Source of the DNA: Thermohalobaculum sp964475765
GTDB taxonomy: Bacteria; Pseudomonadota; Alphaproteobacteria; Rhodobacterales; Rhodobacteraceae
Assembly: GCA_964475765.1 (NCBI GenBank)
Contig: CAYYZH010000073.1
Location: 1-19,091 of the forward strand
DNA length: 19,091 nucleotides
Direction of reading: 5' to 3'
Position numbers and translations under genes: made by a program. The notes below the pieces were generated by a model. That model searched no databases, was not told where the DNA came from, and saw only the letters and a list, made by a program, of their open reading frames with translations. Every line of letters begins with the position of its first letter. The first letter of the stretch is position 1. This document shows, piece by piece, positions 7,124 to 15,300 of this stretch.

Positions 7124-7891
7124 CTATCGCGGAACCGCCAGCAAATCGAGATGGCCGATCACAGCGCGTTCTGCGTTTTGCCGGGCCGCCAGCCAGCGCT
7201 CGGCGACATCGCCCAGTTCAGACCGAACAGCATGTGCTGACCCCTCGGCCAAAGCTGCAATGAGATCACCATCGCGGCTCTGCTCGAGCAGCCAGTCACT
7301 CCGCCCGGTGAAGACCGCATACCCCTTGTCTGAGAAGGCTTGTGCCAGCATGTCGGTGGCATCCGGGCCCAGCGCCGGACCCAACCCCTTGTCACGGCGC
7401 TGATCGCCATGAAACGCTTCGAGAACCGCCGCGTCATCGGGATGGGCCGGTGACCAGATCTCGCGTCCGTCATAAGTCAGCACGGTGTAGAACGCAGAGC
7501 CTACGGCGATCACCCGATCGACAATGCGCTGGATGATATCCGTTCCGCAAAGATCAAAGAACGCGGATGCCGTCACCAGATCCGGCGCTGGGTCGAACAG
7601 CGGCTCCAAAGGCCCGGCGAGGTCAAGGGTGGTGGTCTCGACCCCGACACCATCAGGCGCAGAGACCCGGGCAAGCAGGTCAGAATCATGATCGAACAGA
7701 CACCAGTACTGCGCCGCTTCCAGAATCGGCGATGTGGCGCGCATGTTGGCCCCGGTTCCGGACCCAAGGTCCAGCACCCGCAAACTGGACCGGTCTGCGA
7801 AATGCGCCCTTAGGCGCGACGCAAGATCGATGTTCCGTGCACGGTTATCCGCCTCAGCGCGCAGGCTCAGCCAATCCGCAGAAAAACTCAT
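7124..7891 (-). CDS. Class I SAM-dependent methyltransferase-like protein
   Basis: 255 residues from ATG 7891, with GGTGAGGGG just upstream. Motif I is clear: LRVLDLGSGTGANMR (residues 37-51). It is followed by the acidic end of strand 2 in WCLFDHDSDLL (Asp68) and by a motif II/III-like DLVTASAFFDL. The Rossmann methyltransferase core occupies about residues 25-160. The C-terminal 95 residues are helical and include a repeated Trp-Leu pattern. It is the last gene of a four-gene operon, 10 bp after the glycosyltransferase stop, so its substrate is probably the product of that pathway. A 5-bp stem hairpin (7108-7123) follows the stop but has no T-run. It might alternatively be a non-catalytic SAM-binding protein; nothing in the sequence settles this. 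Confidence 0.85.
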   Translation of the reverse strand: MSFSADWLSLRAEADNRARNIDLASRLRAHFADRSSLRVLDLGSGTGANMRATSPILEAAQYWCLFDHDSDLLARVSAPDGVGVETTTLDLAGPLEPLFDPAPDLVTASAFFDLCGTDIIQRIVDRVIAVGSAFYTVLTYDGREIWSPAHPDDAAVLEAFHGDQRRDKGLGPALGPDATDMLAQAFSDKGYAVFTGRSDWLLEQSRDGDLIAALAEGSAHAVRSELGDVAERWLAARQNAERAVIGHLDLLAVPR

Positions 7892-7901
7892 GCGACGCCC
7901 C

Positions 7902-8960
7902 TCACCGGGCGATGGCTTCGAGCACGCGGGCATGAATCGCAGCAGTCTCCGACCAGCGCATGAGGGTCTGTCCGGCAGTCCAGCAGCGTTGTGCCAGATC
8001 TCGGCGCTCCTGATCGTTTGTGATCAGGGCGGCGAGCGTCTCTCCCAACTCGTCGGGCTCGACCAGCCGCGCCGCGCCCGCCGTGGCTTCCTCAACCGCC
8101 GCGGAGGCCAACCCCACGACTGGCAGGCCGTGAGCCATCGCCTCGGCGAAGGCCATTCCGAAACCCTCGAACTCGGAGGCCAGCACAAAGAGATCCGAGG
8201 CCTGATAGGCCGCAGTAAGCTGTGTGACAGGCAAGGCTCCGGCCAGTGTCACCCGATTACCGAGATCCTCAGACTGGATCAGTTTACGCAGCCGTCCGGT
8301 CGTCTCGGGATCGCGCTCCGGCCCGACAATGGTCAGATGCCAGTCGAGATCTACAAGACCCGCCAGCGTCATGATCAGCCGCTCATGGCCCTTGCGGGGC
8401 GTGACCGCGCCAACCGAGAGGATACGGCATTCCGATCCGCCATGACCGGGCGAATGCGGCGCCGGATCAGTGCCGGGGGGCGCTGCCGTGATCTTCTGCG
8501 CGGCAATCCCGAAACTGCCGGACAGAACATCCGCAGTCGCATGGCTGGTGGTGATGACATGGGCCGCGCGTTGCAGCGCTGCGCTTTCGGTGCGGCGCAA
8601 GTATTCGACAGTCTCCGGCGACAGCCCGCTCTCGAGCGCCAAAGGATGGTGGCAGAGCGCCACAATCCGGCATGGGATGGCGTCGATCAGCGACATCGGA
8701 AACGCGCCATAGGCGAGACAATCGATCAACAGGACGTGGCTCGGGTCAAGCTCTCGCAACACCTGTTCGGTTCGCTCGAGTTCGGAGGACGTCGGGTGGG
8801 GAAATCCCTTGGGCAGCGTTACGGGCAACAGCACGATGCCTAGACGCGGCAGTTCGCGAAAGAGCCGTCGCGCGTACCCATATCCGCCGGTTGGCGTCGC
8901 AAGATCGCCGGGAACCGCAAAGTGGACCTTCTGCATCTGCGGATCGTCGGGCGGCATCAT
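7902..8960 (-). CDS. GT4-family glycosyltransferase (GT-B fold)
   Basis: 352 residues from the double ATG at 8960, preceded by GGTGAG, one base after the stop of the pterin-synthase-like gene. The N-terminal half has the GT4 acceptor loop TPTGGYGYARRLF and the segment ITTSHATADVL. The C-terminal half has SVGAVTPRKGHERLI (Arg189-Lys190 phosphate-binding region), HLTIVGPE, and the EX7E motif in SEFEGFGMAFAEAMAHGLPVV (Glu265 and Glu273). Such enzymes transfer a sugar from a nucleotide donor with retention of configuration. There is no signal or membrane helix, so it is cytoplasmic. In other bacteria, GT4-like enzymes glucosylate tetrahydrobiopterin (cyanobacterial BGluT), which is suggestive beside a pterin-synthase homologue, but the acceptor here is unknown. 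Confidence 0.9.
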   Translation of the reverse strand: MMPPDDPQMQKVHFAVPGDLATPTGGYGYARRLFRELPRLGIVLLPVTLPKGFPHPTSSELERTEQVLRELDPSHVLLIDCLAYGAFPMSLIDAIPCRIVALCHHPLALESGLSPETVEYLRRTESAALQRAAHVITTSHATADVLSGSFGIAAQKITAAPPGTDPAPHSPGHGGSECRILSVGAVTPRKGHERLIMTLAGLVDLDWHLTIVGPERDPETTGRLRKLIQSEDLGNRVTLAGALPVTQLTAAYQASDLFVLASEFEGFGMAFAEAMAHGLPVVGLASAAVEEATAGAARLVEPDELGETLAALITNDQERRDLAQRCWTAGQTLMRWSETAAIHARVLEAIAR

Positions 8961-8961
8961 C

Positions 8962-9360
8962 TTAAAGCTCACCCTCGTACCAGGCGCGGGCCACATGGCT
9001 TTCGTTGAGGGTCACGCGGATTTTCTGCAAACCGTCCGATCCCGGCCCAAGCTTGCCTGCCGTAGCGGCCTCGGCCACGCGGTCAAAGATGTAACGGCAG
9101 AGAAACTCGGTCGTGGTCTTGATGCCCTTGAACTCCTCGGCCGCATCAAGATTGGCATAGCGCAGCGGCGCCAGCGCGTCTTTCAGCACATCATGGGCCC
9201 GACCGATATCGACCACGATACCGTCCTCGCTGAGCGTCTCGCGCTGAAACGCGACATCAATGACATAGGTCGCACCGTGCAGGTTCTGCGCCGGACCGAA
9301 CACCTCTCCGGGAATGGAGTGCGCCAGCATGACATGGTCGCGAACTTCTACTGCATACAT
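8962..9360 (-). CDS. 6-pyruvoyl/6-carboxy-tetrahydropterin synthase-like protein with altered active site
   Basis: 132 residues from ATG 9360, which has GGGAGAAG upstream; a TTG at 9399 is less likely. The T-fold layout matches QueD/PTPS end to end: VMLAHSIPGE, LHGATYVIDVAF, EDGIVVDIGRAHDVLKDAL, KTTTEFLCRYIFDRV and a final strand IRVTLNESHVARAWYEG. By eye against E. coli QueD, His14, His28, Asp51 and Glu120 are kept. The third zinc ligand of the HGH motif is Ala30, the catalytic Cys is Ala24, and the catalytic Asp-His pair is Arg67-Tyr68. It is therefore unlikely to be an ordinary PTPS or QueD. It may bind a pterin, or have a different reaction. It sits between an MDR dehydrogenase and a glycosyltransferase in a tight operon. 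Confidence 0.82.
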   Translation of the reverse strand: MYAVEVRDHVMLAHSIPGEVFGPAQNLHGATYVIDVAFQRETLSEDGIVVDIGRAHDVLKDALAPLRYANLDAAEEFKGIKTTTEFLCRYIFDRVAEAATAGKLGPGSDGLQKIRVTLNESHVARAWYEGEL

Positions 9361-9395
9361 CGGCTTCTCCCGCAGGGCGTGGTCATTTGCGCAAT

Positions 9396-10373
9396 TCAAT
9401 CATAAACGATGCGGGTCGCGATACCCGGTGCTTGAGGTGCCAGCAAGCGCGGCAATTCGTCCGGTAACGCCGAAAACTTGACGTCCTCGGTGATCAGAGT
9501 GTCGAGCGCAGGGGCCTTCAGGGCCGTCAACGCCTTCTCCAGTCGACCACGATAATCCAGCGCCGCGCGCCGCGGAGTGGCCACATGACCGACCTGACTC
9601 GAGATAATGGAGAGGCGGGATGCGTGGAAATTACCCCCTAGGCTGACCTCGACGGGCCGGTCACCGTACCAACTCAGCTCGATCACCCGGCCCTCAAAAG
9701 CCAGCGCGTCAATCGCGGTCTGAAGCCCCGCAGCACTGGCAGACGTGTGGAACACGACATCATACGCGCCGGGCTGCACGGCTTCGGGTGACATGAATCT
9801 CACATGAAGTTCATCCGCCGGCATGCCGGACTCCGGAGAAATGTCCGTTATATCCACCGAAATATCAGCGCGCAGGGAGAGTAGCGCCGTGACAAGCCAA
9901 CCCAAAAGGCCCGCGCCAACCACAAGGCAGCGGCAGCCGGGACAGAGTTTTGCGTCCCAGATGGCGTTCAGCGCGGTCTCCATATTGGCGGCCAGCACGG
10001 CTCGTTTAGCGGGCACACCGTCTGGTACGGGCACTACCGCATTTGCCGGGAGGCGAAAGGCCGTCTGATGCGGATGCAGCGCGAACACATCACGGCCGAC
10101 CAAATCGTCCGGCCCCTCCTCGACGCGGCCAACGGCGGCGTAGCCATAGCGCACGGGGAACGGAAAATCGCCGGTCTGAAAAGGCGCGCGCATACGGCCC
10201 CACTCGGCCTCCGGCACACGACCTTCGAACACCAACCGCTCGGTGCCACGACTGATCGCGGAGTAAAGCGCCCGGACGGTGACAGTGTCATGACCGGCCT
10301 CGGCGAGATCGACATCCTCGATCCGCGCCGCGCCCGGGCTGGCATAGACCAGGGCCTGTGCTGCTTTGACCAT
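9396..10373 (-). CDS. MDR-superfamily dehydrogenase/reductase without the zinc-ligand motifs
   Basis: 325 residues. GroES-like domain about 1-125 and Rossmann domain about 145-270 with LVVGAGLLGWLV (Gly153, Gly155, Gly158) for NAD(P)H. The catalytic-zinc positions of classical alcohol dehydrogenases are not kept: the usual Cys is Ser38 in SAISRGTERLVFEG, and the usual Gly-His-Glu is YGYAAVG (76-82). The structural four-Cys lobe is absent. An unusual Cys cluster LCPGCRC (143-149) lies just before the nucleotide fold. Databases often call such proteins 'zinc-binding dehydrogenase', and the SxGTE wording recalls BchC-like proteins, but a zinc-independent reductase is more likely. It is the first gene of the four-gene operon and is divergent from opgH across 92 bp. 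Confidence 0.86.
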   Translation of the reverse strand: MVKAAQALVYASPGAARIEDVDLAEAGHDTVTVRALYSAISRGTERLVFEGRVPEAEWGRMRAPFQTGDFPFPVRYGYAAVGRVEEGPDDLVGRDVFALHPHQTAFRLPANAVVPVPDGVPAKRAVLAANMETALNAIWDAKLCPGCRCLVVGAGLLGWLVTALLSLRADISVDITDISPESGMPADELHVRFMSPEAVQPGAYDVVFHTSASAAGLQTAIDALAFEGRVIELSWYGDRPVEVSLGGNFHASRLSIISSQVGHVATPRRAALDYRGRLEKALTALKAPALDTLITEDVKFSALPDELPRLLAPQAPGIATRIVYD

Positions 10374-10443
10374 CTTTCCAACCGCTTAAATCGCCCTATG
10401 TTGCAGCGCACCTTAGAGCAAAGCGGGGCTGGGTCCATAGGGG

Positions 10444-10458
10444 GGTCCGTCAAGGACC
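10444..10458 (+). promoter_or_regulatory. Small hairpin covering the opgH ribosome-binding site
   Basis: GGTCC (10444-10448) and GGACC (10454-10458) can form a 5-bp GC-rich stem with a 5-nt loop. The probable Shine-Dalgarno AAGGA (10452-10456), nine bases before ATG 10466, is partly inside the 3' arm. A second GGGTCC at 10431-10436 could pair with the same arm. This would restrain translation initiation; it may be chance. Confidence 0.3.
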
Positions 10459-10465
10459 AAGTGAG

Positions 10466-12325
10466 ATGAACGACATGTCCCAGAGTGCTTCGGCACGGCC
10501 AATTTCCCTGTCAGAGCTACGCGATGGAGATCCGACACGGACGCCTGCTGGCCTCCAGAGCAAGCGCATGATGACCCTGCGTCGGGTGGTCTTCTTCGCG
10601 TTGAACTTCGCCACACTGGCCGCCCTGACATGGGGTATCGCCATGGCGTTCTCCGCAGGCGGCTGGTCGACGTCCGACATTGTCATCATGGGATGTTTCC
10701 TGGTGGGCGCGCCATGGACCGTTATGGGGCTCTGGAATGCGCTCTTCGGGATCTGGCTCTTGCACGGGCGCCGCAATGGGTTGGCGGAAGTCGCCCCGCA
10801 TCTCGGGGCGATGGCGCATACCGGCCCGCTGACGACCCGGGTGGCACTGGCGATGACGGTGCGCAACGAAGACCCGCTGCGCTCTTTCCAGCGCCTCGCG
10901 GAGATGCGCCGCTCGCTCAATGCCACAGGGCATGGGCAGCATTTTGACGTCTTCATCCTGTCCGATACGAATGAGGACGACATCGCAGCGAACGAAGAAC
11001 GCCTGTTCGCCGAGATGCGCACAGCTCTGGGCGGGATGCGGGCGACCTATCGGCGGCGCACCGACAACACGGCGTTCAAGGCAGGCAATGTGCGCGAGTT
11101 CCTCGAGAACGCGGGGCGCGACTATGATCTTTACCTGCCGCTCGACAGCGACAGCGTGATGTCGGGCGATGCCATCGTGCGGATGGTCAGGGTCATGGAG
11201 GCGTATCCGCGGATCGGCATCCTGCAATCGCTTGTCGTCGGCTCACCGGCCACCAGCGCGTTTGCGCGGATCTTCCAGTTCGGCATGCGCCACGGCATGC
11301 GGTCTTATACCATGGGCGCAACGTGGTGGCAGGGCGACTGCGGACCCTATTGGGGACACAACGCGCTCATCCGCGCCGACGCCTTCCGCCGCCATTGCGA
11401 TCTGCCGGTCCTGCCGGGCAAGGCACCGCTGGGCGGCCACATCCTCAGCCACGATCAGGTCGAAGCCGCACTGATGCGCCGCGCCGGGTATGAAGTGCGG
11501 GTGATGCCGGTCGAGACTGAAAGCTGGGAAGACAATCCGCCGACCCTCATGGATTTCACCAAGCGCGATCTGCGCTGGTGCCAGGGCAACATGCAATACT
11601 GGCCGCTGCTGCGCATGAAGGGCCTGATGCCGACCTCGCGCTTCCAGATCTTCGCCGCGATTATGATGTATCTCGGCGCACCGGCGTGGATGCTGATGAC
11701 CGCCGCCGCCGCGTCCAAGATGGTCGATGGCGATACCGGAGGGATCGATCTGGCGTTCGGGATCGCGATGTTCTTTATCATGTTTGCCGTGAGCCTCGTG
11801 CCAAAGTTGATGGGGCTTCTGGACATCGCGCTGACACGCGGAGGTGCTGCGCGCTATGGCGGACGTCTACGCTTTGCGATCAGCGGTGTTGTCGAGGCGG
11901 TATTCTCGATCCTGATGGCGCCGGTCGTGGCGTTCCGCGTGACGCTGTTCCTGATCGGGCTGGTTTTTGGCAAATCGGTTATTTGGGGTGGGCAGAACCG
12001 CGATGCTTACAAGCTGACTTGGGGTCAGGCATTCCGTGGGCTGTGGCCGCAAACGCTGTTCGGCAAGGCGCTGTCGATGGCGATCATGTTGCTGGCAAGT
12101 CCTGCGACGCTGATCTGGGCTTCGCCGATGATTACGGGGCTCTGCCTCGCAATCCCGTTCGCGGTGTTCACCGCGAGCCCGGCCGTTGGTCGTTGGACTG
12201 CCCGCTGGGGGCTTTGCACAATTCCCGACGAGATCGACATGCCAGAGACGCTGCGCAATCTGGCGGAGGCGCCGGAACCGCAGGTCGAGATCGAACGGCC
12301 AGCGCCAACCCCGCAGGTCGCCTGA
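10466..12325 (+). CDS. opgH: Osmoregulated periplasmic glucan glucosyltransferase OpgH (MdoH)
   Basis: 619 residues, starting at ATG 10466 behind AAGGA. Transmembrane helices at about 41-62 and 70-98 are followed by a cytoplasmic GT2 domain: VALAMTVRNEDP, SDTNED, the metal/UDP motif LPLDSDSVMSG (Asp227, Asp229), GHNALIR, the general-base region HILSHDQVEAA, and RDLRWCQGNMQYWPLL (Arg370-Trp371). Several membrane helices follow from about 395. It polymerises the beta-glucan backbone from UDP-glucose and passes it to the periplasm. E. coli OpgH is about 850 residues; the shorter form, lacking much of the terminal extensions, is usual in Rhodobacterales. The partner opgG is not adjacent: upstream is the divergent dehydrogenase operon, downstream a convergent protease gene 43 bp away. 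Confidence 0.93.
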   Translation: MNDMSQSASARPISLSELRDGDPTRTPAGLQSKRMMTLRRVVFFALNFATLAALTWGIAMAFSAGGWSTSDIVIMGCFLVGAPWTVMGLWNALFGIWLLHGRRNGLAEVAPHLGAMAHTGPLTTRVALAMTVRNEDPLRSFQRLAEMRRSLNATGHGQHFDVFILSDTNEDDIAANEERLFAEMRTALGGMRATYRRRTDNTAFKAGNVREFLENAGRDYDLYLPLDSDSVMSGDAIVRMVRVMEAYPRIGILQSLVVGSPATSAFARIFQFGMRHGMRSYTMGATWWQGDCGPYWGHNALIRADAFRRHCDLPVLPGKAPLGGHILSHDQVEAALMRRAGYEVRVMPVETESWEDNPPTLMDFTKRDLRWCQGNMQYWPLLRMKGLMPTSRFQIFAAIMMYLGAPAWMLMTAAAASKMVDGDTGGIDLAFGIAMFFIMFAVSLVPKLMGLLDIALTRGGAARYGGRLRFAISGVVEAVFSILMAPVVAFRVTLFLIGLVFGKSVIWGGQNRDAYKLTWGQAFRGLWPQTLFGKALSMAIMLLASPATLIWASPMITGLCLAIPFAVFTASPAVGRWTARWGLCTIPDEIDMPETLRNLAEAPEPQVEIERPAPTPQVA

Positions 12326-12368
12326 GCAGGTATCAGTCGTGCCGGGAGGTATCCGGGCCGTCGGGGGA

Positions 12369-15300
12369 TCAGACGAAATCGAACTCGTTGATGCTGGACG
12401 CCTTGATGTCGATCAGACGGACCTCGGCTTCGTCTGTGCTGATGACGGTATCTGAACCATCTTGCGTGATGGTGAAGTCGGCAAAGCCGAGCCCGGCATC
12501 GGTGAAGTCCAGCAGATCGTCGCCGTTCTCCCATTTCTCGATACGGTCAAATCCGAAATCGGTTTGGGTGAAAACGAACCGGTCGTCACCCCGCCCGCCG
12601 GTCATGACGTCGTTGCCCGTACCGCCCTCGATCACATCGGCGCCGTTCCCACCGCGCAACGCGTCATCGCCTGCACCGCCGAACAGGGTGTCCTTGCCCG
12701 AGCTGCCACGCAGGTCGTCATTGCCCGTACCGCCATCGAGTATGTCCCGGCTACTGCCGCCTGCCAGATAGTCATCACCTGCGCCGCCAAAAAGTTCATC
12801 GACATTGCGGCCGCCATACAGTTGGTCGTTCCCACTCCCGCCTTGCAGATTATCGTTACCATCGAGGCCTGTCAGGTAGTCGTCACCGGCGCCGCCGAAG
12901 AGATCATCGTCTCCATTCTTGCCGTTGAGTCTGTCTGCACCGTCATCTCCGGACAACATGTCATTGCCGCCGCCACCAACGAGGTAGTCATCTCCGGCAT
13001 TTCCGCTGAGTTGGTCGTCGCCGCCACTGCCCCAGATTCGGTCGTCGCCGTCGCCGCCTGTGGCGACGTCATCGCCTGAACCTGTTTTCAGGCTGTCGTC
13101 CCCACTGCCGCCATTAATCGTATCAGCACCGGCACCGCCTTCGATGAGGTCAGCGCCCGCGTCCCCATTGAGGCGGTCATCGCCGTCATGGCCCTTGATC
13201 AGATCATCACCTGCGCCGCCGAAGGCATTGTCATCGCCCGTTCCGCCATAGAGACGGTCGAAGTCCGCGCCGCCGATCAGTTGGTCGTCGCCGTCTTGTC
13301 CGTAGAGGCGATCGTTGCCCGTTCCGCCAACCAGCGTGTCGTCTTCGAGCCCGCCGCGGATCGTATCATCTCCGCCCCCACCATCGATATTGTCCTGCAG
13401 ATGCGTGCCGGACAGGACGTCTTCGTCACCCGTGCCCATCTGCATCTGGACGGGGCTTTCGCCGTGAACGGTGATGGCGACCTCTGCCGTGTCAGTGCCC
13501 CCAAGCGCATCCTCGATTGTGTAGCTGAAGATGACAGTTTCGCTCTCGCCGTTTTCGAGCGCGTCGTATGCGCCATTGGTTCGGAAGCTGAGCACGCCGT
13601 TGGCCGACACATTCAGCACGGCGCCGTTGTCGAGGACCAGCGGAGCCAACGCCGCGCCATCAATCGCGATCACTTCGAACGCGTGGGCCTCATCATGGTG
13701 GTCCGTTCCGTTACCGTTGTCGCCAAAGAGATTGCCGGAGAGGTCTGCGCTTTCAGTTATGGCGAAAACATCGTCTCTCGCATCCGGCGGGCTGCCTGCG
13801 GCCCCTGCGGTCACGGACTGGTCGAGACTGGAATAGGTGACGGTGCGGTCGGCGAACATCAGACGTTCGATGGTATTGAACACCCGATCAATGCCCTCGC
13901 CCACAACCTGCCAGAAGTTGGAAAAGCTGGTGAAGGCGTAACTTTCGAGATCGAGCGAGAAAACAGCCGTATCGGTCCCGGACCCGCCGTGGAGGTCGTC
14001 ATTGCCCGCGCCGCCCGTCAGCGTGTCGTTGCCGCCCCCGCCCTCCAGTACATTCGCCGCGTCATTGCCGATGATTTCGTCATCACCCGATCCGCCAACG
14101 GCGTTCTCGATCACGGTACCTACCGATAGGGTCAGGTTGCCTGTCTCGCGTCCGATATCGGAGGTCGTGGCCTGCGCAAAATCGCCTTCGGTCACGGTCA
14201 GGTCGATGCGCTGGTCCCAGCTGTAGCCGGAGAAATCGACGGTATCGACACCGCCACCATCGACGATGGTGAACGCGGTATTGTCCGCGTAGTCGGCCAG
14301 CTTGGCCCACGACTTGCTGACGCTGCTGTCGATGTTCGTGTTGAAGCCGTAGACGGTGTCGCCGCGGAACGCATTCTCGGTCGAGAAGCCATAGCTGCCA
14401 TAGAGGTTGTCGAAAGCGATCCAGTCGACCGCCATCGGACTTAGAAGAAAGGCGAAGCTCGCGTCGGTGGCCGTGTTCTGGGTCTGGCTGAAATAGGACA
14501 TCATGGATGCCTGCCAGCTGTCGTTGGCGAAATCCGCATCCCGGCTGTAGCTGGCCGATCCGTTGTAGTCGCCCTGGTGGCCGAGCCCCAGCGCATGGCC
14601 GATCTCGTGCAGCACTGTCTGGTACGTATAGCCGTCCAGCGCGCTCGAGCCGCCATACCAACTGCTCTGGATGTTGATGACGGAGTAGCTGATGAACCCC
14701 TGATTGCCGATCTGGCCATAGGCCGAGCCAGCGTAGGCGCCGGATTTGTTGTCGGAGAACCTGAGGTCGGCGGTGCCGCTCGAGGTCTCGACAAAGTCGA
14801 TGCCCAGCATCTCCTCGTAGACCTTGAAGGCCTCCCGCACGAGATCCTTGCGGGCGCTGGTCAGGCCGTTGCTGTCAGCCGAATATCCCGAGATATTGTA
14901 AGTGAGCACCCCATCTTTCGCGAGATAGCCCGTGTCGCTGAGGTTGAACTTGCGCCCGACACCGCCCCAGAAGTCATGGGTCAGAAAATCGGCCATATCC
15001 TCGAGCGAGGTGAGGTTCGACGCACTGGCAGACCCTCCGCTACCCGATCCAGCGGACACCGTTTCGGTCACCTCCGTCACCATCAGGAAGAGCGGACCAT
15101 CGATGTCGACTGTGATGTTGATGTCAGCGTCGCCGGTATCGGCGCTGGCGATCAGGTTGCCTTCGGCATCATGGAGCGAATACGCGGCGCCCTTGCCCAG
15201 ATCTGCACCCAACGCATCAAGATCGAGGGAAACGGCATCGCCCGCCTCGGCTTCAAACCGGAAAAGCTCGTACCCGTCATCGAGGAGCGCGGCGTCGATC

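Noticed and set aside
12326..12368. Bidirectional terminator between opgH and the protease gene
   Set aside because: Only weak, imperfect GC inverted repeats and no T-run could be found in these 43 bp.
11578..12771. 397-residue plus-strand frame spanning the end of opgH and the start of the protease region
   Set aside because: It is out of frame with opgH over its first half and antisense to RTX repeats over the second; no coherent protein.
12573..13436. CRISPR-like periodicity
   Set aside because: The 27-bp period is the coding period of RTX nonapeptides; there are no exact repeats with unique spacers.
13188..14129. Long plus-strand frames opposite the RTX region
   Set aside because: Repetitive Val/Ala/Ile-rich translation is the mirror of the 27-nt RTX repeat, not an independent protein.
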